Shown here piece by piece: positions 9,358 to 17,969 of a stretch of 64,000 bases of DNA (position 1 is its first letter; the number at the start of each line of letters is the position of its first letter). A model generated the notes under the pieces. That model did not search any database. It saw only the letters and a program-made list of their open reading frames with translations, and had not been told where the DNA came from. The stretch comes from an uncultured Shinella sp. (lineage in GTDB: Bacteria > Pseudomonadota > Alphaproteobacteria > Rhizobiales > Rhizobiaceae). A program made the position numbers and the translations under genes. The DNA lies in the NCBI RefSeq assembly GCF_946479415.1, contig NZ_CAMLFY010000001.1:1-64000 (forward strand), given 5' to 3'.

Positions 9358-9361
9358 TCAT
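9179..9361 (-). CDS. possible 60-aa peptide translationally coupled to acvB
   Basis: An ATG at 9361-9359 overlaps the acvB stop codon as ATGA and opens a 60-codon frame ending in TAA at 9179. The product begins MSRVAAAAAEDYETVMEESV and is hydrophilic. The overlap is the arrangement seen at real coupled genes in this window. The C-terminal third looks less gene-like, and I recognise no homologue. It may be a chance frame. Confidence 0.27.
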   Translation of the reverse strand: MSRVAAAAAEDYETVMEESVSLAGADQLKSLNDQRFSENCRAGIPQSRQYFGRNAGRNFI

Positions 9362-10728
9362 TTTGCCTGAAGCCTTGCCTTGAGCCCGGCGATGATGCGG
9401 TCGGCAAGAGCTTCGTAATCGCCGTCGAAATGATGCCCGCCTTCGATGGCAATCGACTCCACACCCGAGGCCTTGAGCGTCGGGCAAGGATCGTCGTCTT
9501 CCTCCGTGCCGGAAATGCACTGCACCCTTTTGGGATCGATCTTGGCGATATCATCGACGGGATCGCCGCCGGCACCCTCGCCTGCGACACCAAGCCAGCC
9601 GGTCACGGAGACTTCGTAATCGACCTGATGGGAGAGCGCCATGAGCGTGAGCTGCGGCACGCGGGCTCGGTCTTCAGGCGAAAGCAGGTTGTAGGTCGCC
9701 GGCAGGATATCCGAACCGAAGGAATAGCCGACGAGCAGGACGTGCTTGACGTTCCACTCCTTGCGAAAGGCCTCGATGATGCGAGACAGGTCGTCCGCCG
9801 TCTCCTGCGGCTTGCGCTCGGACCAGAAGTATCGCAGCGAATCCACGCCGACGACGGGAATGCCGCGCTGCTGCAAGGCGCCGGCCACCTGCTTGTCGAT
9901 ATCCCGCCAGCCGCCGTCGCCCGAATAGACCACCGCCATCGTATCGAAAGCCGGCGTCGCCTTCAGAACCGCGAGCGGCAGGCCGAGCGGGCTGTCCGTG
10001 TCGCCGGCCGCGTCGATGCGGTCGGCGAGCGTCTGTGCCAGGACATCTGGCGCAGGATCCGTGTCGTCCCGGACATCGATATCGGCGTGCGTCTGTTGCA
10101 ACGCCGCGACGTGGTCGCGGCCGGCTTGCGACGCCTTGTCGGTGAAAACCACCGTCACCGGCGCCGGCAGCGGCCCGTCGGAAAGGCCATAGATGGTTCG
10201 GCCATCCGCCTTCGTCTTGGAAGCGGGCGTGCAAAGAACCTTGTCGAGTGGAATGCCGGCCTCGGGATCGACGGCGATGGCCTCGCCGATCGTCGCGGCA
10301 GGGCTCTGGGCGATCATCGCAAGCGCCAGCGCACCACCCTCGCCGATACCGGCAATGAGGGGAGGATTGTAGCTCGTCGCGCCGCCGGCCCGCTGCACCT
10401 GATGGGCAAGCGATTCCACGTCGGAGATCATATAGACGCAGTCCCCGTCATCGGCTTGCAGGGCTTTGAGATAGGACGGAAAATCGATGCCGACCACGGC
10501 CACGCCCTTTTCAACGAGATCGGCGGCCTCCTTGTCCTCATCCTCGCCCCAACCGTTCGCGCCGGAGATCAGAAAGACGCTCCCATTCGGCGCGTCATCC
10601 GGCATCAGGATGTGGCCGGCGGGAATCATGCCGGTCGCAAAGGTCTTGTCGCTCTCCTGCGCAAGGCCAGCCAGGGGCACGATGCAGGCGAGAAGGGCGG
10701 CGAGCGTGAGCGGACGAAAAGCCTTCAT
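9358..10728 (-). CDS. acvB: AcvB/VirJ-family periplasmic protein (lysyl-phosphatidylglycerol hydrolase)
   Basis: 456 residues with a signal peptide (1 to about 23). AcvB in Agrobacterium is needed for virulence and has been shown to remove lysyl-phosphatidylglycerol made by its partner LpiA. Two alpha/beta-hydrolase-like halves are visible. The C-terminal, VirJ-like half has the nucleophile elbow GYSFGSD with Ser336. In the N-terminal half the equivalent site reads GIGEG (127-131), lacking the serine, so only the second half should be catalytic. The start overlaps the lpiA stop by 4 bp (ATGA), as expected for the conserved lpiA-acvB operon. Confidence 0.92.
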   Translation of the reverse strand: MKAFRPLTLAALLACIVPLAGLAQESDKTFATGMIPAGHILMPDDAPNGSVFLISGANGWGEDEDKEAADLVEKGVAVVGIDFPSYLKALQADDGDCVYMISDVESLAHQVQRAGGATSYNPPLIAGIGEGGALALAMIAQSPAATIGEAIAVDPEAGIPLDKVLCTPASKTKADGRTIYGLSDGPLPAPVTVVFTDKASQAGRDHVAALQQTHADIDVRDDTDPAPDVLAQTLADRIDAAGDTDSPLGLPLAVLKATPAFDTMAVVYSGDGGWRDIDKQVAGALQQRGIPVVGVDSLRYFWSERKPQETADDLSRIIEAFRKEWNVKHVLLVGYSFGSDILPATYNLLSPEDRARVPQLTLMALSHQVDYEVSVTGWLGVAGEGAGGDPVDDIAKIDPKRVQCISGTEEDDDPCPTLKASGVESIAIEGGHHFDGDYEALADRIIAGLKARLQAK

Positions 10729-13325
10729 TTGGAAATCACTCCTTTGACGCCGCCACCGATGAGGAAAGTCACGTCCATCAGCGCAAGTGCCGCACCCGTG
10801 GCATTCGATACCGCAAGATAGCGCGGCTCCCAGCGCGGATGGAACTTCGATTTGAAGGCGCGCAGGCCTTTGAAGTTGTAGAAGCGTTCGCCGTGTTCGA
10901 ACAGTATCCCGCCGACGCGGTCCCAGACGGGTGCCGCCTCGCGCTGCGCCATGCCGGAAAGCGGCGCCATGCCGAGATTGAATTGCCGGTATCCCTCGTC
11001 GCGCAGATATTCGAGAATGCTGGCGAAGAGAAAATCCATCGTCCCTTTCGGCGCCTCGGGGGCAAAGCGCATCAGGTCCACGGTCGCCTCCGCTTTCGTG
11101 TCGGTCACCATCAGCGTGGCGAAAGCAACGATATCGTCTGCAAGACGCACCACGGCGACGGGCTGCTCGAGCACGTAGTCATCCTCGAAGGCGCCGAGCG
11201 AAAACGTCTTTTCCTTGGCGTCGTGATGGTCGAGCCAGCTGTCGGAAACGGCGCGCAGAGCCGGCAGGATGGCAGCGACATGCTCGGGCGGCATGACGGT
11301 GAAGGTAAGTCCGTCGCGCAGCCCGCGATTGTGCGATTGCCGCAGATTGGCAAACCGGCTGCCTTTCATTTCGAACTGCGGAAGATCGATGACGGCAAGT
11401 TCGCCGAGCTTGAAGGCGCGAAGCCCGACATCGGCGCAGGCAGAAAGCAGGATCGGCGAAATCTGATAGAACGCCGCCCGCCCGCCGCCGGCCCGCGCCG
11501 CGCCGACGAATTGCCAGACGAGCTCCGGAAACTCCTCTTCCATCCCGATCGGATCGGCGAGCGCGATCCAGGAGCGGCCATGGATGCCATACATGATGTA
11601 GGACCTGCCGGATGGCGAAAACAGCAACCGCTTGTCGCCCATGCGCACGAGATTGGCGTCGGCGAGGTCCTGGCCCATGGTAATGGCGACCGCCTGCTTC
11701 AGTTCCTCCGGGGTCGGCCCCTCCGTGCGGAAATGCGCCGGCCGCAACAGGCTGAACAGCGCAAGTGCCGAGGAGGTTATGGCAAGCGCCAGGAGTGCCC
11801 GCAGGCCGCGCGGCGCCTCCTCGGAAAATTCGAACTGCCACCACAGTTCGTGGGTATATTCCGTATCCCGGTATACGAAGAGCAGGATGAGCATCGCCGT
11901 GACGATGATGACCGCGATCGCGGCAAGCCAGGATGGCCCCAGCGCCTGCCGCAGCAGGGAGGAATGCCGGTCGAAGGCCCGGGCATTGGCGAGCAGCGCA
12001 ACGATGAAAAGCGCAAGCAGCCCCGCCTCGAAAACGGCGATGGCCTTGAGAAACGCAAAAGCGAAGGCGACGGATGCACCGACCAGCGCCACCCACCAGG
12101 CGCCGTCCAGCCGCTGCCCGAGCCCGCGGGCGGCGACGATGAGCAGGAGGCCGAGCAGGCTTGACAGGAAATGCGCGCTCTCGACGATCGGCAGCGGCAG
12201 GTAGCCCGCGAGAAAATCGAGATCCGAATCGGGCGTCGGCACCACGCTCGAAAAAATCAGCATGGTGCCGAGCACCAGCGAGAGCGTGGAGATCAGCGCT
12301 GGCGCCAGCTTGCCCGCGAGCTGCGCCGCCTCGGCAACGCCGGGCCTCAGCACCAGTTGCCGCGTCTCGGTGATCAGGAGCAGCACGGTCGCAAGCAACA
12401 GCGGCAGCACATAATAGATCAGGCGATAAAGCACGAGGCTGCCGAGCAACTGGTCGACGCTGATGGCATTGGAAAGCCCCGCCATGATGACCGCCTCGAA
12501 AACGCCGAGACCAGCCGGAACATGGCTGAGCACACCAAAGCCGATCGCCACGGCATAGACCGCAAGGAAGGTCGGCCAGCCGACATGAGTGTCGGGCAAG
12601 AGCACGTAGAGCACGGAGGCGGCTGCGGCGATGTCGAAGGCCGAGACGAGAAACTGGCGGGATGTCGTGCGGCTGTCCGGCAGCCGCAGCGCAAATCCCC
12701 TGAAGCTGAGCACATGTCCATTGCGGCCGACGTAAAACACGCCGACCAGCGCCGCGACGATCACAAGCGCTAAGGCGCGCAGCCAGAAGGCATCGACGCC
12801 AAGAATGCTGGCGACCCGCGGGGCAACGGCAAGCACCGCCAGAGCGCTGACCGACAGCAGGCCGAGGCCGAAGGCGAGCGTGACGAAAGCAATGACGCGC
12901 GCGATATCGCCGGGCGCCAGCCCGAGGCGGGAATAGGCGCGAAAGCGGATCGCCCCGCCGCTCAAGGGGCCGAAGCCAACCGTATTGCCGACCGCATAGG
13001 CCATGAAGGCCGTCACCGCGACGGAGGGGAACGGCGCCTTGCGGCCGATATAATCGAGCGCATTGGCATCGTAGAGAATCAACGCGAGGAAACTGAGCCC
13101 GGTGAACACAGCGGCAAGCGCAATCGCACTCCATGAGGTCGCCGAAAGCGCCGCCAGTACGTCCTCATACCGAACCTCCGCCGTCAGCCGGTAGATGCCG
13201 AAGGCGACGAGGGCAAAGACGGCGAGGCTGGCAACGGCAAGAATATAAAGCCGGTAGATCAGGAACAGGCGGACAAACCGCGATGACGTGTTTTCATTGA
13301 CGACCGCACCATTTTCATTCGACAT
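10725..13325 (-). CDS. lpiA: lysylphosphatidylglycerol synthetase/flippase (MprF family)
   Basis: 866 residues. LpiA/MprF transfers lysine from lysyl-tRNA to phosphatidylglycerol, making the membrane less negative. In Rhizobium tropici lpiA is low-pH-induced. The N-terminal about 530 residues are a many-helix membrane (flippase) domain with long hydrophobic segments. The last about 300 residues are the soluble synthase domain (DUF2156), including SFSLGAFEDDY-like and FNLGMAPLSGMA segments. I start at the ATG at 13325 (MSNENGAVV) because the in-frame extension upstream reads like non-coding sequence. Forms an overlapping operon with acvB. Confidence 0.92.
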   Translation of the reverse strand: MSNENGAVVNENTSSRFVRLFLIYRLYILAVASLAVFALVAFGIYRLTAEVRYEDVLAALSATSWSAIALAAVFTGLSFLALILYDANALDYIGRKAPFPSVAVTAFMAYAVGNTVGFGPLSGGAIRFRAYSRLGLAPGDIARVIAFVTLAFGLGLLSVSALAVLAVAPRVASILGVDAFWLRALALVIVAALVGVFYVGRNGHVLSFRGFALRLPDSRTTSRQFLVSAFDIAAAASVLYVLLPDTHVGWPTFLAVYAVAIGFGVLSHVPAGLGVFEAVIMAGLSNAISVDQLLGSLVLYRLIYYVLPLLLATVLLLITETRQLVLRPGVAEAAQLAGKLAPALISTLSLVLGTMLIFSSVVPTPDSDLDFLAGYLPLPIVESAHFLSSLLGLLLIVAARGLGQRLDGAWWVALVGASVAFAFAFLKAIAVFEAGLLALFIVALLANARAFDRHSSLLRQALGPSWLAAIAVIIVTAMLILLFVYRDTEYTHELWWQFEFSEEAPRGLRALLALAITSSALALFSLLRPAHFRTEGPTPEELKQAVAITMGQDLADANLVRMGDKRLLFSPSGRSYIMYGIHGRSWIALADPIGMEEEFPELVWQFVGAARAGGGRAAFYQISPILLSACADVGLRAFKLGELAVIDLPQFEMKGSRFANLRQSHNRGLRDGLTFTVMPPEHVAAILPALRAVSDSWLDHHDAKEKTFSLGAFEDDYVLEQPVAVVRLADDIVAFATLMVTDTKAEATVDLMRFAPEAPKGTMDFLFASILEYLRDEGYRQFNLGMAPLSGMAQREAAPVWDRVGGILFEHGERFYNFKGLRAFKSKFHPRWEPRYLAVSNATGAALALMDVTFLIGGGVKGVISK

Positions 13326-13654
13326 GTTCTGCCCAACCCTGATTTGATGGCCGTATACTGGCCCAGGTTGTGGCAAATATCGGGCAGACACCCGCCGCCT
13401 CGCTTCAGGGTGGGTGCGACGTATTATCCATCGGGCCGCACCGTCTCCTCCCACCAAACGAGCGGGATCGGCAGTGGACCAAGATCCGGATGTCATGCGG
13501 GTGTCATCGCAATCTGTTGAAACGCTGCCCCATGCCGTCGGGCAATTGTGACAGCTCCGCTCAGCGAATGTCCCTTGCGCGGCAGGCACACGCGTCGCAG
13601 GTCTTGTGGCAGCGCGCGGTGGATATGGACATTCCAGCTTAGGAACCCAGCCCG
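13326..13654. other. 329-bp divergent regulatory region, lpiA/btaA
   Basis: Carries the PHO box described at 13490-13507 on the btaA side. The lpiA side must hold the promoter for the lpiA-acvB operon, but no clear -35/-10 pair or acid-response site could be picked. A weak AGGA about 10 bp before the btaA ATG is the only ribosome-binding-site candidate there. Confidence 0.5.
13490..13507 (+). promoter_or_regulatory. PHO box upstream of btaAB
   Basis: ATGTCAT-GCGG-GTGTCAT: two 7-bp units with an 11-bp repeat, each keeping TGTCAT of the PhoB consensus CTGTCAT. It lies 148 bp before the btaA start in the right orientation. This fits the known phosphate-starvation control of betaine-lipid synthesis by PhoB in rhizobia. 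Confidence 0.7.
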
Positions 13655-14920
13655 ATGATCGAAACGGTCGCTTCTCCCGCCCTCTCCCCCGTCACAGCGC
13701 GCAAGGAGGCGGTCGGCAAGCGCCTGAACCGGGCCGTGCGGCGCAACTCCCTGCTCTCGGCTTCGGGCATGTCCGAATATGTCTTCTCGCGACTGTTCCG
13801 CAATCTCGTCTATGCACAGATCTGGGAAGATCCCGACGTCGATATGGCCGCGCTGAAAATCGAACCCGGCAACGCCATCGTCACCATTGCGTCGGGCGGC
13901 TGTAACGCGATGTCCTATCTCATTGCCGACCCCGCGCGCATCGAGGCTGTCGATCTCAACCCCGCGCATGTCGCGTTCAACCGCCTGAAATTCACGGCCG
14001 CCAGCCACCTGCCCGACTACGAGGCCTTCTACCGCTTCTACGGCAAGGGCGATGACCGGCGAAACCTGGACGCCTACCAGCTCTATCTGCGCCCGCATCT
14101 CGACGACGAGACGCGCGACTATTGGGAAGGCCGCACGCTGACCGGCCGCCGCCGCATCTCCATCTTTCACCGCCGGCTCTATCGCCATGGCCTGCTCGGC
14201 GGTTTCATCGGCCTCGGCCATACGATGGCCCGGCTCTATGGCGCCGACCCACGAGGCCTGCTCGAGGCCCGCACGCTTGAGGACCAGAAGCGCTTCTTCG
14301 ACGAGACGCTGTCGCCCCTGTTCGACAAGCGGTTGATCCGCTGGGCGACGGGACGCAAGAGTTCGCTGTTCGGCCTCGGCATCCCCCCGCAGCAGTATGA
14401 AGCTTTGTCGGGCGCCGGCAACGGCATGGCCGAAATCCTGCGTGCGCGTGTCGAAAAGCTCGCCTGCGGCTTTCCGCTTTCGGAAAACTACTTCGCCTGG
14501 CAGGCCTTCGGCCGCAGCTACGGCAATGGCGAACAGGCACCGCTGCCGCCCTATCTCCTGCGGCAGAATTTCGAAGCGGTGCGCAGCCGCGCGTCACGCA
14601 TTTCCATCACCAACGCCTCGCTCACCGAATTCCTCGCCGCCAAGGCGCCGCAGACGGTCGACCGCTTCATTCTGCTCGACGCGCAGGACTGGATGACGGA
14701 CGCCCAACTCAACGCACTCTGGAGCGAAATCACCCGTACCGCAGCACCCGGCGCACGCGTGATCTTCCGCACAGCGCCCGCCGAAAGCCTGTTGCCCGGC
14801 CGTGTCGCGGAGCCCGTTCTAAACCGCTGGGCTTACCACGAAGCAGAGTCCCGCGCGCTGCACGAGAAGGACCGCTCGTCGATCTATGGCGGCTTCCACC
14901 TCTACGAATTCAAGGGCTGA
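13655..14920 (+). CDS. btaA: S-adenosylmethionine:diacylglycerol 3-amino-3-carboxypropyltransferase
   Basis: 421 residues, matching BtaA (DUF3419 family), which moves the aminocarboxypropyl group of AdoMet to diacylglycerol, the first step to the betaine lipid DGTS. Seen in the sequence: the N-terminal YAQIWEDPDVD segment, a methyltransferase-like AdoMet site (IVTIASGGCNAMSYL at about 73-87, followed by VDLNPAH), and a C-terminal IYGGFHLYEF. It is followed 4 bp later by btaB. DGTS replaces phospholipids when phosphate is short, which agrees with the upstream PHO box and the alkaline phosphatase gene that follows. Confidence 0.93.
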   Translation: MIETVASPALSPVTARKEAVGKRLNRAVRRNSLLSASGMSEYVFSRLFRNLVYAQIWEDPDVDMAALKIEPGNAIVTIASGGCNAMSYLIADPARIEAVDLNPAHVAFNRLKFTAASHLPDYEAFYRFYGKGDDRRNLDAYQLYLRPHLDDETRDYWEGRTLTGRRRISIFHRRLYRHGLLGGFIGLGHTMARLYGADPRGLLEARTLEDQKRFFDETLSPLFDKRLIRWATGRKSSLFGLGIPPQQYEALSGAGNGMAEILRARVEKLACGFPLSENYFAWQAFGRSYGNGEQAPLPPYLLRQNFEAVRSRASRISITNASLTEFLAAKAPQTVDRFILLDAQDWMTDAQLNALWSEITRTAAPGARVIFRTAPAESLLPGRVAEPVLNRWAYHEAESRALHEKDRSSIYGGFHLYEFKG

Positions 14921-14924
14921 CGAG

Positions 14925-15584
14925 ATGAGCTCCGTCTCCGACCACGCCCTGCTGATGGACCGCATCTACCGCTGGCAACGGCGGTTCGGCATCTATGACG
15001 CTACCCGCAAATATTACCTTCTCGGCCGCGACCCGCTGCTTGCCGGCCTTGCCCCTCCACCCGGAGGCTGCGTGCTGGAAATCGGCTGCGGGACCGGGCG
15101 CAATCTGGTCAAGGCCGCAGGGCTTTACCCGCAGTCCCGCTTCCACGGCATCGACATTTCACAGGAAATGCTGGTTGCCGCAGAGGCCGCCATCGCCGGC
15201 GCAGGCCTGAAGGACCGCGTTCGTCTTGCCCGGGCGGATGCCGCCGGCTTCGATCCGCAGGCGCTGTTCGGACAAGCGACCTACGACCGTATCTTCATTT
15301 CCTACGCCGTATCGATGATCCCGCAATGGCAGCGCGTGATGGAGGCGGCCATCGCCGGTCTTTCGCCGGGCGGCGCGTTGCATATCGCCGATTTCGGCGA
15401 CATGCGGGATTTGCCGCGCTGGTTCAAGAATGCCGTGGATACCTGGCTCGGCTGGCACCACGTCACCCCGCGCGCCGATCTGTTCGAGGTGTCGTCGCAA
15501 CTGGCGGCAGCCCATGGCGGCACGAGCAAGCAACAGCGTCTTCATCGCGGCTTCTCGTGGCTCGCGACGATCCACAAAGGCTGA
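14925..15584 (+). CDS. btaB: betaine-lipid N-methyltransferase
   Basis: 219 residues of a class I AdoMet methyltransferase. The glycine-rich motif VLEIGCGTGRN sits at 50-60, with the acidic FHGIDIS motif following. BtaB trimethylates the amino group of diacylglyceryl-homoserine to give DGTS. The start at 14925 follows the btaA stop by only 4 bp, so the two form one operon. It ends 85 bp before the alkaline phosphatase gene, which has its own PHO box. Confidence 0.9.
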   Translation: MSSVSDHALLMDRIYRWQRRFGIYDATRKYYLLGRDPLLAGLAPPPGGCVLEIGCGTGRNLVKAAGLYPQSRFHGIDISQEMLVAAEAAIAGAGLKDRVRLARADAAGFDPQALFGQATYDRIFISYAVSMIPQWQRVMEAAIAGLSPGGALHIADFGDMRDLPRWFKNAVDTWLGWHHVTPRADLFEVSSQLAAAHGGTSKQQRLHRGFSWLATIHKG

Positions 15585-15600
15585 CCGTAGAATATCCTTC

Positions 15601-15633
15601 TTGTAATACGCCTGTCATGCAGGCTTCTTATCG
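15601..15633 (+). promoter_or_regulatory. PHO box and -10 region of the alkaline phosphatase gene
   Basis: TTGTAAT-ACGC-CTGTCAT (15601-15618): the second unit is a perfect PHO half-site and the first matches 5 of 7. A TTATCG -10-like hexamer follows at 15628-15633, 9 bp downstream, close to the spacing of PhoB-activated promoters. The gene starts at 15670. Confidence 0.6.
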
Positions 15634-15669
15634 CAAGAGGGCAACGCACCGCTCAAGAGAGGCACTTCC

Positions 15670-17424
15670 ATGCGTAAACTCCTCCTCGCCCTGGCATCGG
15701 CCACGATACTCGCAGGCGCCGCCCAGGCCGCCACCGTCTATCCGCTCGACCGCGCCACGATCCTCGTCGGCTCCCCCTTCGACTTCAAGGTCGAGTTCGA
15801 TGCCGTCGTAAAGCCTGATGACGTGAAGGTCACGGTCAACGGCCAGGATTACGAAGCCGTCTTCGGCAAGAAGGCCGAATTCGTTGCCGAAGAAAAGGGC
15901 AAGGAAGACAAGGTTCTGGGTTCCGCGCTCATCCTGCGCGAGCTGACGATCGGCGCCGCCGGTGAATACAAGGTCGAAGTTTCCGCCGGCAGCGAAGCCA
16001 AGTCCGTCGCCTGGGACGTCTACGAGACGGTCACCCAGCCGAAGGCCAAGAACATCATCTTCATGATCGCCGACGGCCTGTCCGTCGCCCACCGCACGGG
16101 TGCGCGCATCATGTCCAAGGGCATGACCGAGGGCAAGGCCAACGGCCGTCTCGCCATGGACGATATCCCGCCGGTCGCCTTCATCGGCACCTCCTCAACG
16201 CATTCGATCGCCACCGACAGCGCCAACACGGCCTCGGCCTACATGACCGGCCACAAGTCGCGCGTCAACGCACTCGGCGTGTATGCCGACCGCACGCCCG
16301 ACAGCCTCGACGACCCGAAGGTCGAAACGATTGCCGAAGCGCTGCGCCGCACGACGAAGAAGTCCGTCGGCATCGTGACAACCGCTGAAGTCGAGGACGC
16401 CACCCCGGCCGCCCTCGTCTCCCACACCCGCAAGCGCGGCGACAAGGCCGAGATCGTCGGCATGATGCTCGACATCAAGCCGGACGTGCTGTTCGGCGGC
16501 GGCTCGGCCTACTTCCTCGGCAAGGATATCCCCGGCTCCAAGCGCAAGGATGACAAGGACTATATCGCCGAGTTCAAGAATGCCGGCTATGCGCTCGCCA
16601 TCGACAAGACGGAACTGGCCGCGACTGCCGGCGCCAACGAAGAGAAGCTGCTCGGCCTCTTCCACACCGGCAACATGGACGTGACGCTCGACCGCGAATT
16701 CCTAAAGAAGGGCACGGTCGACAAGTTCCCCAACCAGCCGGGCCTCGTTGACATGACCAAGGCCGCGCTCGACAAGCTCTCGAAGAACCCGGAAGGCTTT
16801 TTCCTGATGGTCGAGGCCGCATCGGTCGACAAGATGAGCCATCCGCTCGATTGGGATCGTGCACTCGTCGAAACCATCGAATTCGACAAGGCCGTCGCCG
16901 TTGCCCGCGAATTCGCCGACAAGAACCCGGACACGCTGATCGTCGTCACGGGCGACCACACGCATGGCGTCGCCATCATCGGCACGGTCGATGATGAAAA
17001 ACCCGGCACGGAAATGCGCGAAAAGGTCGGCACCTACGACAATGCCGGCTTCCCGAACTACGAGGACAAGGACGGTGACGGTTACCCGGATCGCGTCGAT
17101 GTCTCGCGCCGCCTGTTCATGGCCGCCAACAACGGTCCCGACCACTACGAGACCTTCCGCCCGAAGCTCGACGGCCCGTTCGTTCCGGCCGTCCAGAACG
17201 AGGCGAAGGAATATATCGCCAACGAAGCCTATAAGGATGTCCCCGGCGCCGTCTTCGTGCAGGGCAACATTCCGAAGGATGAGGACAGCGGCGTGCATGC
17301 TGTCGACGATATCGTGCTTCAGGCGGCCGGCCCCGGCTCGGAAGGGTTCCGCGGCTATATGGAGCAGAGCGACGTCTACCGCGTGCTGGCCGATACCTTC
17401 GCGCTCGGCACGGCCAAGGACTAA
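15670..17424 (+). CDS. phoA: PhoA-family alkaline phosphatase, periplasmic
   Basis: 584 residues with a signal peptide (1-20, ending AQA). Residues about 22-120 form an Ig-like leader domain. The catalytic domain follows, with FMIADG (Asp135, metal ligand), the nucleophile in TDSANTASAYMTG (Ser184), VTGDHTHG near 430-440 and the late HAVDD motif, all metal-site hallmarks of alkaline phosphatases using zinc and magnesium. Unusually, residues 466-477 read DKDGDGYPDRVD, a calcium-binding EF-hand-like loop. It would release phosphate from organic esters during starvation. Ribosome-binding site AGAGAGG lies 7 nt before the ATG. The family also includes calcium-dependent relatives, so the cofactor set is uncertain. 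Confidence 0.9.
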   Translation: MRKLLLALASATILAGAAQAATVYPLDRATILVGSPFDFKVEFDAVVKPDDVKVTVNGQDYEAVFGKKAEFVAEEKGKEDKVLGSALILRELTIGAAGEYKVEVSAGSEAKSVAWDVYETVTQPKAKNIIFMIADGLSVAHRTGARIMSKGMTEGKANGRLAMDDIPPVAFIGTSSTHSIATDSANTASAYMTGHKSRVNALGVYADRTPDSLDDPKVETIAEALRRTTKKSVGIVTTAEVEDATPAALVSHTRKRGDKAEIVGMMLDIKPDVLFGGGSAYFLGKDIPGSKRKDDKDYIAEFKNAGYALAIDKTELAATAGANEEKLLGLFHTGNMDVTLDREFLKKGTVDKFPNQPGLVDMTKAALDKLSKNPEGFFLMVEAASVDKMSHPLDWDRALVETIEFDKAVAVAREFADKNPDTLIVVTGDHTHGVAIIGTVDDEKPGTEMREKVGTYDNAGFPNYEDKDGDGYPDRVDVSRRLFMAANNGPDHYETFRPKLDGPFVPAVQNEAKEYIANEAYKDVPGAVFVQGNIPKDEDSGVHAVDDIVLQAAGPGSEGFRGYMEQSDVYRVLADTFALGTAKD

Positions 17425-17441
17425 GGGCCTCTTGCCCCAAA

Positions 17442-17472
17442 ATGGACAGGCGGCCCCGCGCCGCCTGTCCAT
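17442..17472 (+). terminator. strong hairpin after phoA
   Basis: Thirteen perfect base pairs (ATGGACAGGCGGC / GCCGCCTGTCCAT) around a 5-nt loop, 17 nt after the phoA stop. There is no T-run, so partial read-through into the downstream MacB-like operon is possible. Confidence 0.6.
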
Positions 17473-17502
17473 GCCATTGTGAATGAACAAGGAAGCATTG
17501 CC

Positions 17503-17967
17503 ATGACCGATACCCCCCGCACGTTTCTCACCCGGCGGCGGATGCTCTCGGCACTTGCGACCCTGCCTGTGCTTTCGCTGGCGCGCCCGGCACTTGCAGA
17601 CGAAAAACTCGGTTTCGGCGAACTCTACAAGAGCTTCGGTGTGCTCGGCCTGGAATTTTCCGACAAGGTCAAGCGGCTGAACGGCGAGGGCGTCACCGTC
17701 AAAGGCTTCATGGCGCCGCCGCTGAAGGCCGAGGCGAACTTCTTCGTCCTCACCGAAATCCCGATGTCGCTCTGCCCCTTCTGCTCCTCGGACGCGGACT
17801 GGCCGGACAACATCCTCGTCGTCTACCTCTCCGAAAAACAGACCTTCGTGCAGTACAACGCCCCGATCGAGGCGCATGGCGTGCTCGAATATGGCGCCTG
17901 GACTGATCCAGAAACCGGCTTTCGCAGCCAGCTACGGCTGCGCGAAGCGGCTTTCAACACGGTCTGA
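17503..17967 (+). CDS. exported DUF3299-like protein with CxxC motif
   Basis: 154 residues. The N terminus (LTRRRMLSALATLP) has a twin-arginine-like signal, suggesting export by Tat, with cleavage after ALA near residue 32. The mature domain has a CPFC motif (Cys91 and Cys94) and resembles small exported proteins (DUF3299 type) found beside MacB-like ABC genes. The start at 17503 has an AAGGAA sequence 8 nt upstream. It ends 2 bp before the ABC ATPase gene. A metal-binding or redox role is plausible from the CxxC and the neighbours, but unproven. Confidence 0.72.
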   Translation: MTDTPRTFLTRRRMLSALATLPVLSLARPALADEKLGFGELYKSFGVLGLEFSDKVKRLNGEGVTVKGFMAPPLKAEANFFVLTEIPMSLCPFCSSDADWPDNILVVYLSEKQTFVQYNAPIEAHGVLEYGAWTDPETGFRSQLRLREAAFNTV

Positions 17968-17969
17968 TC

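Noticed and set aside
17473..17502. Zur box before the MacB-like operon
   Set aside because: The 30 bp between the phoA hairpin and the first gene contain no palindrome resembling a Zur site.
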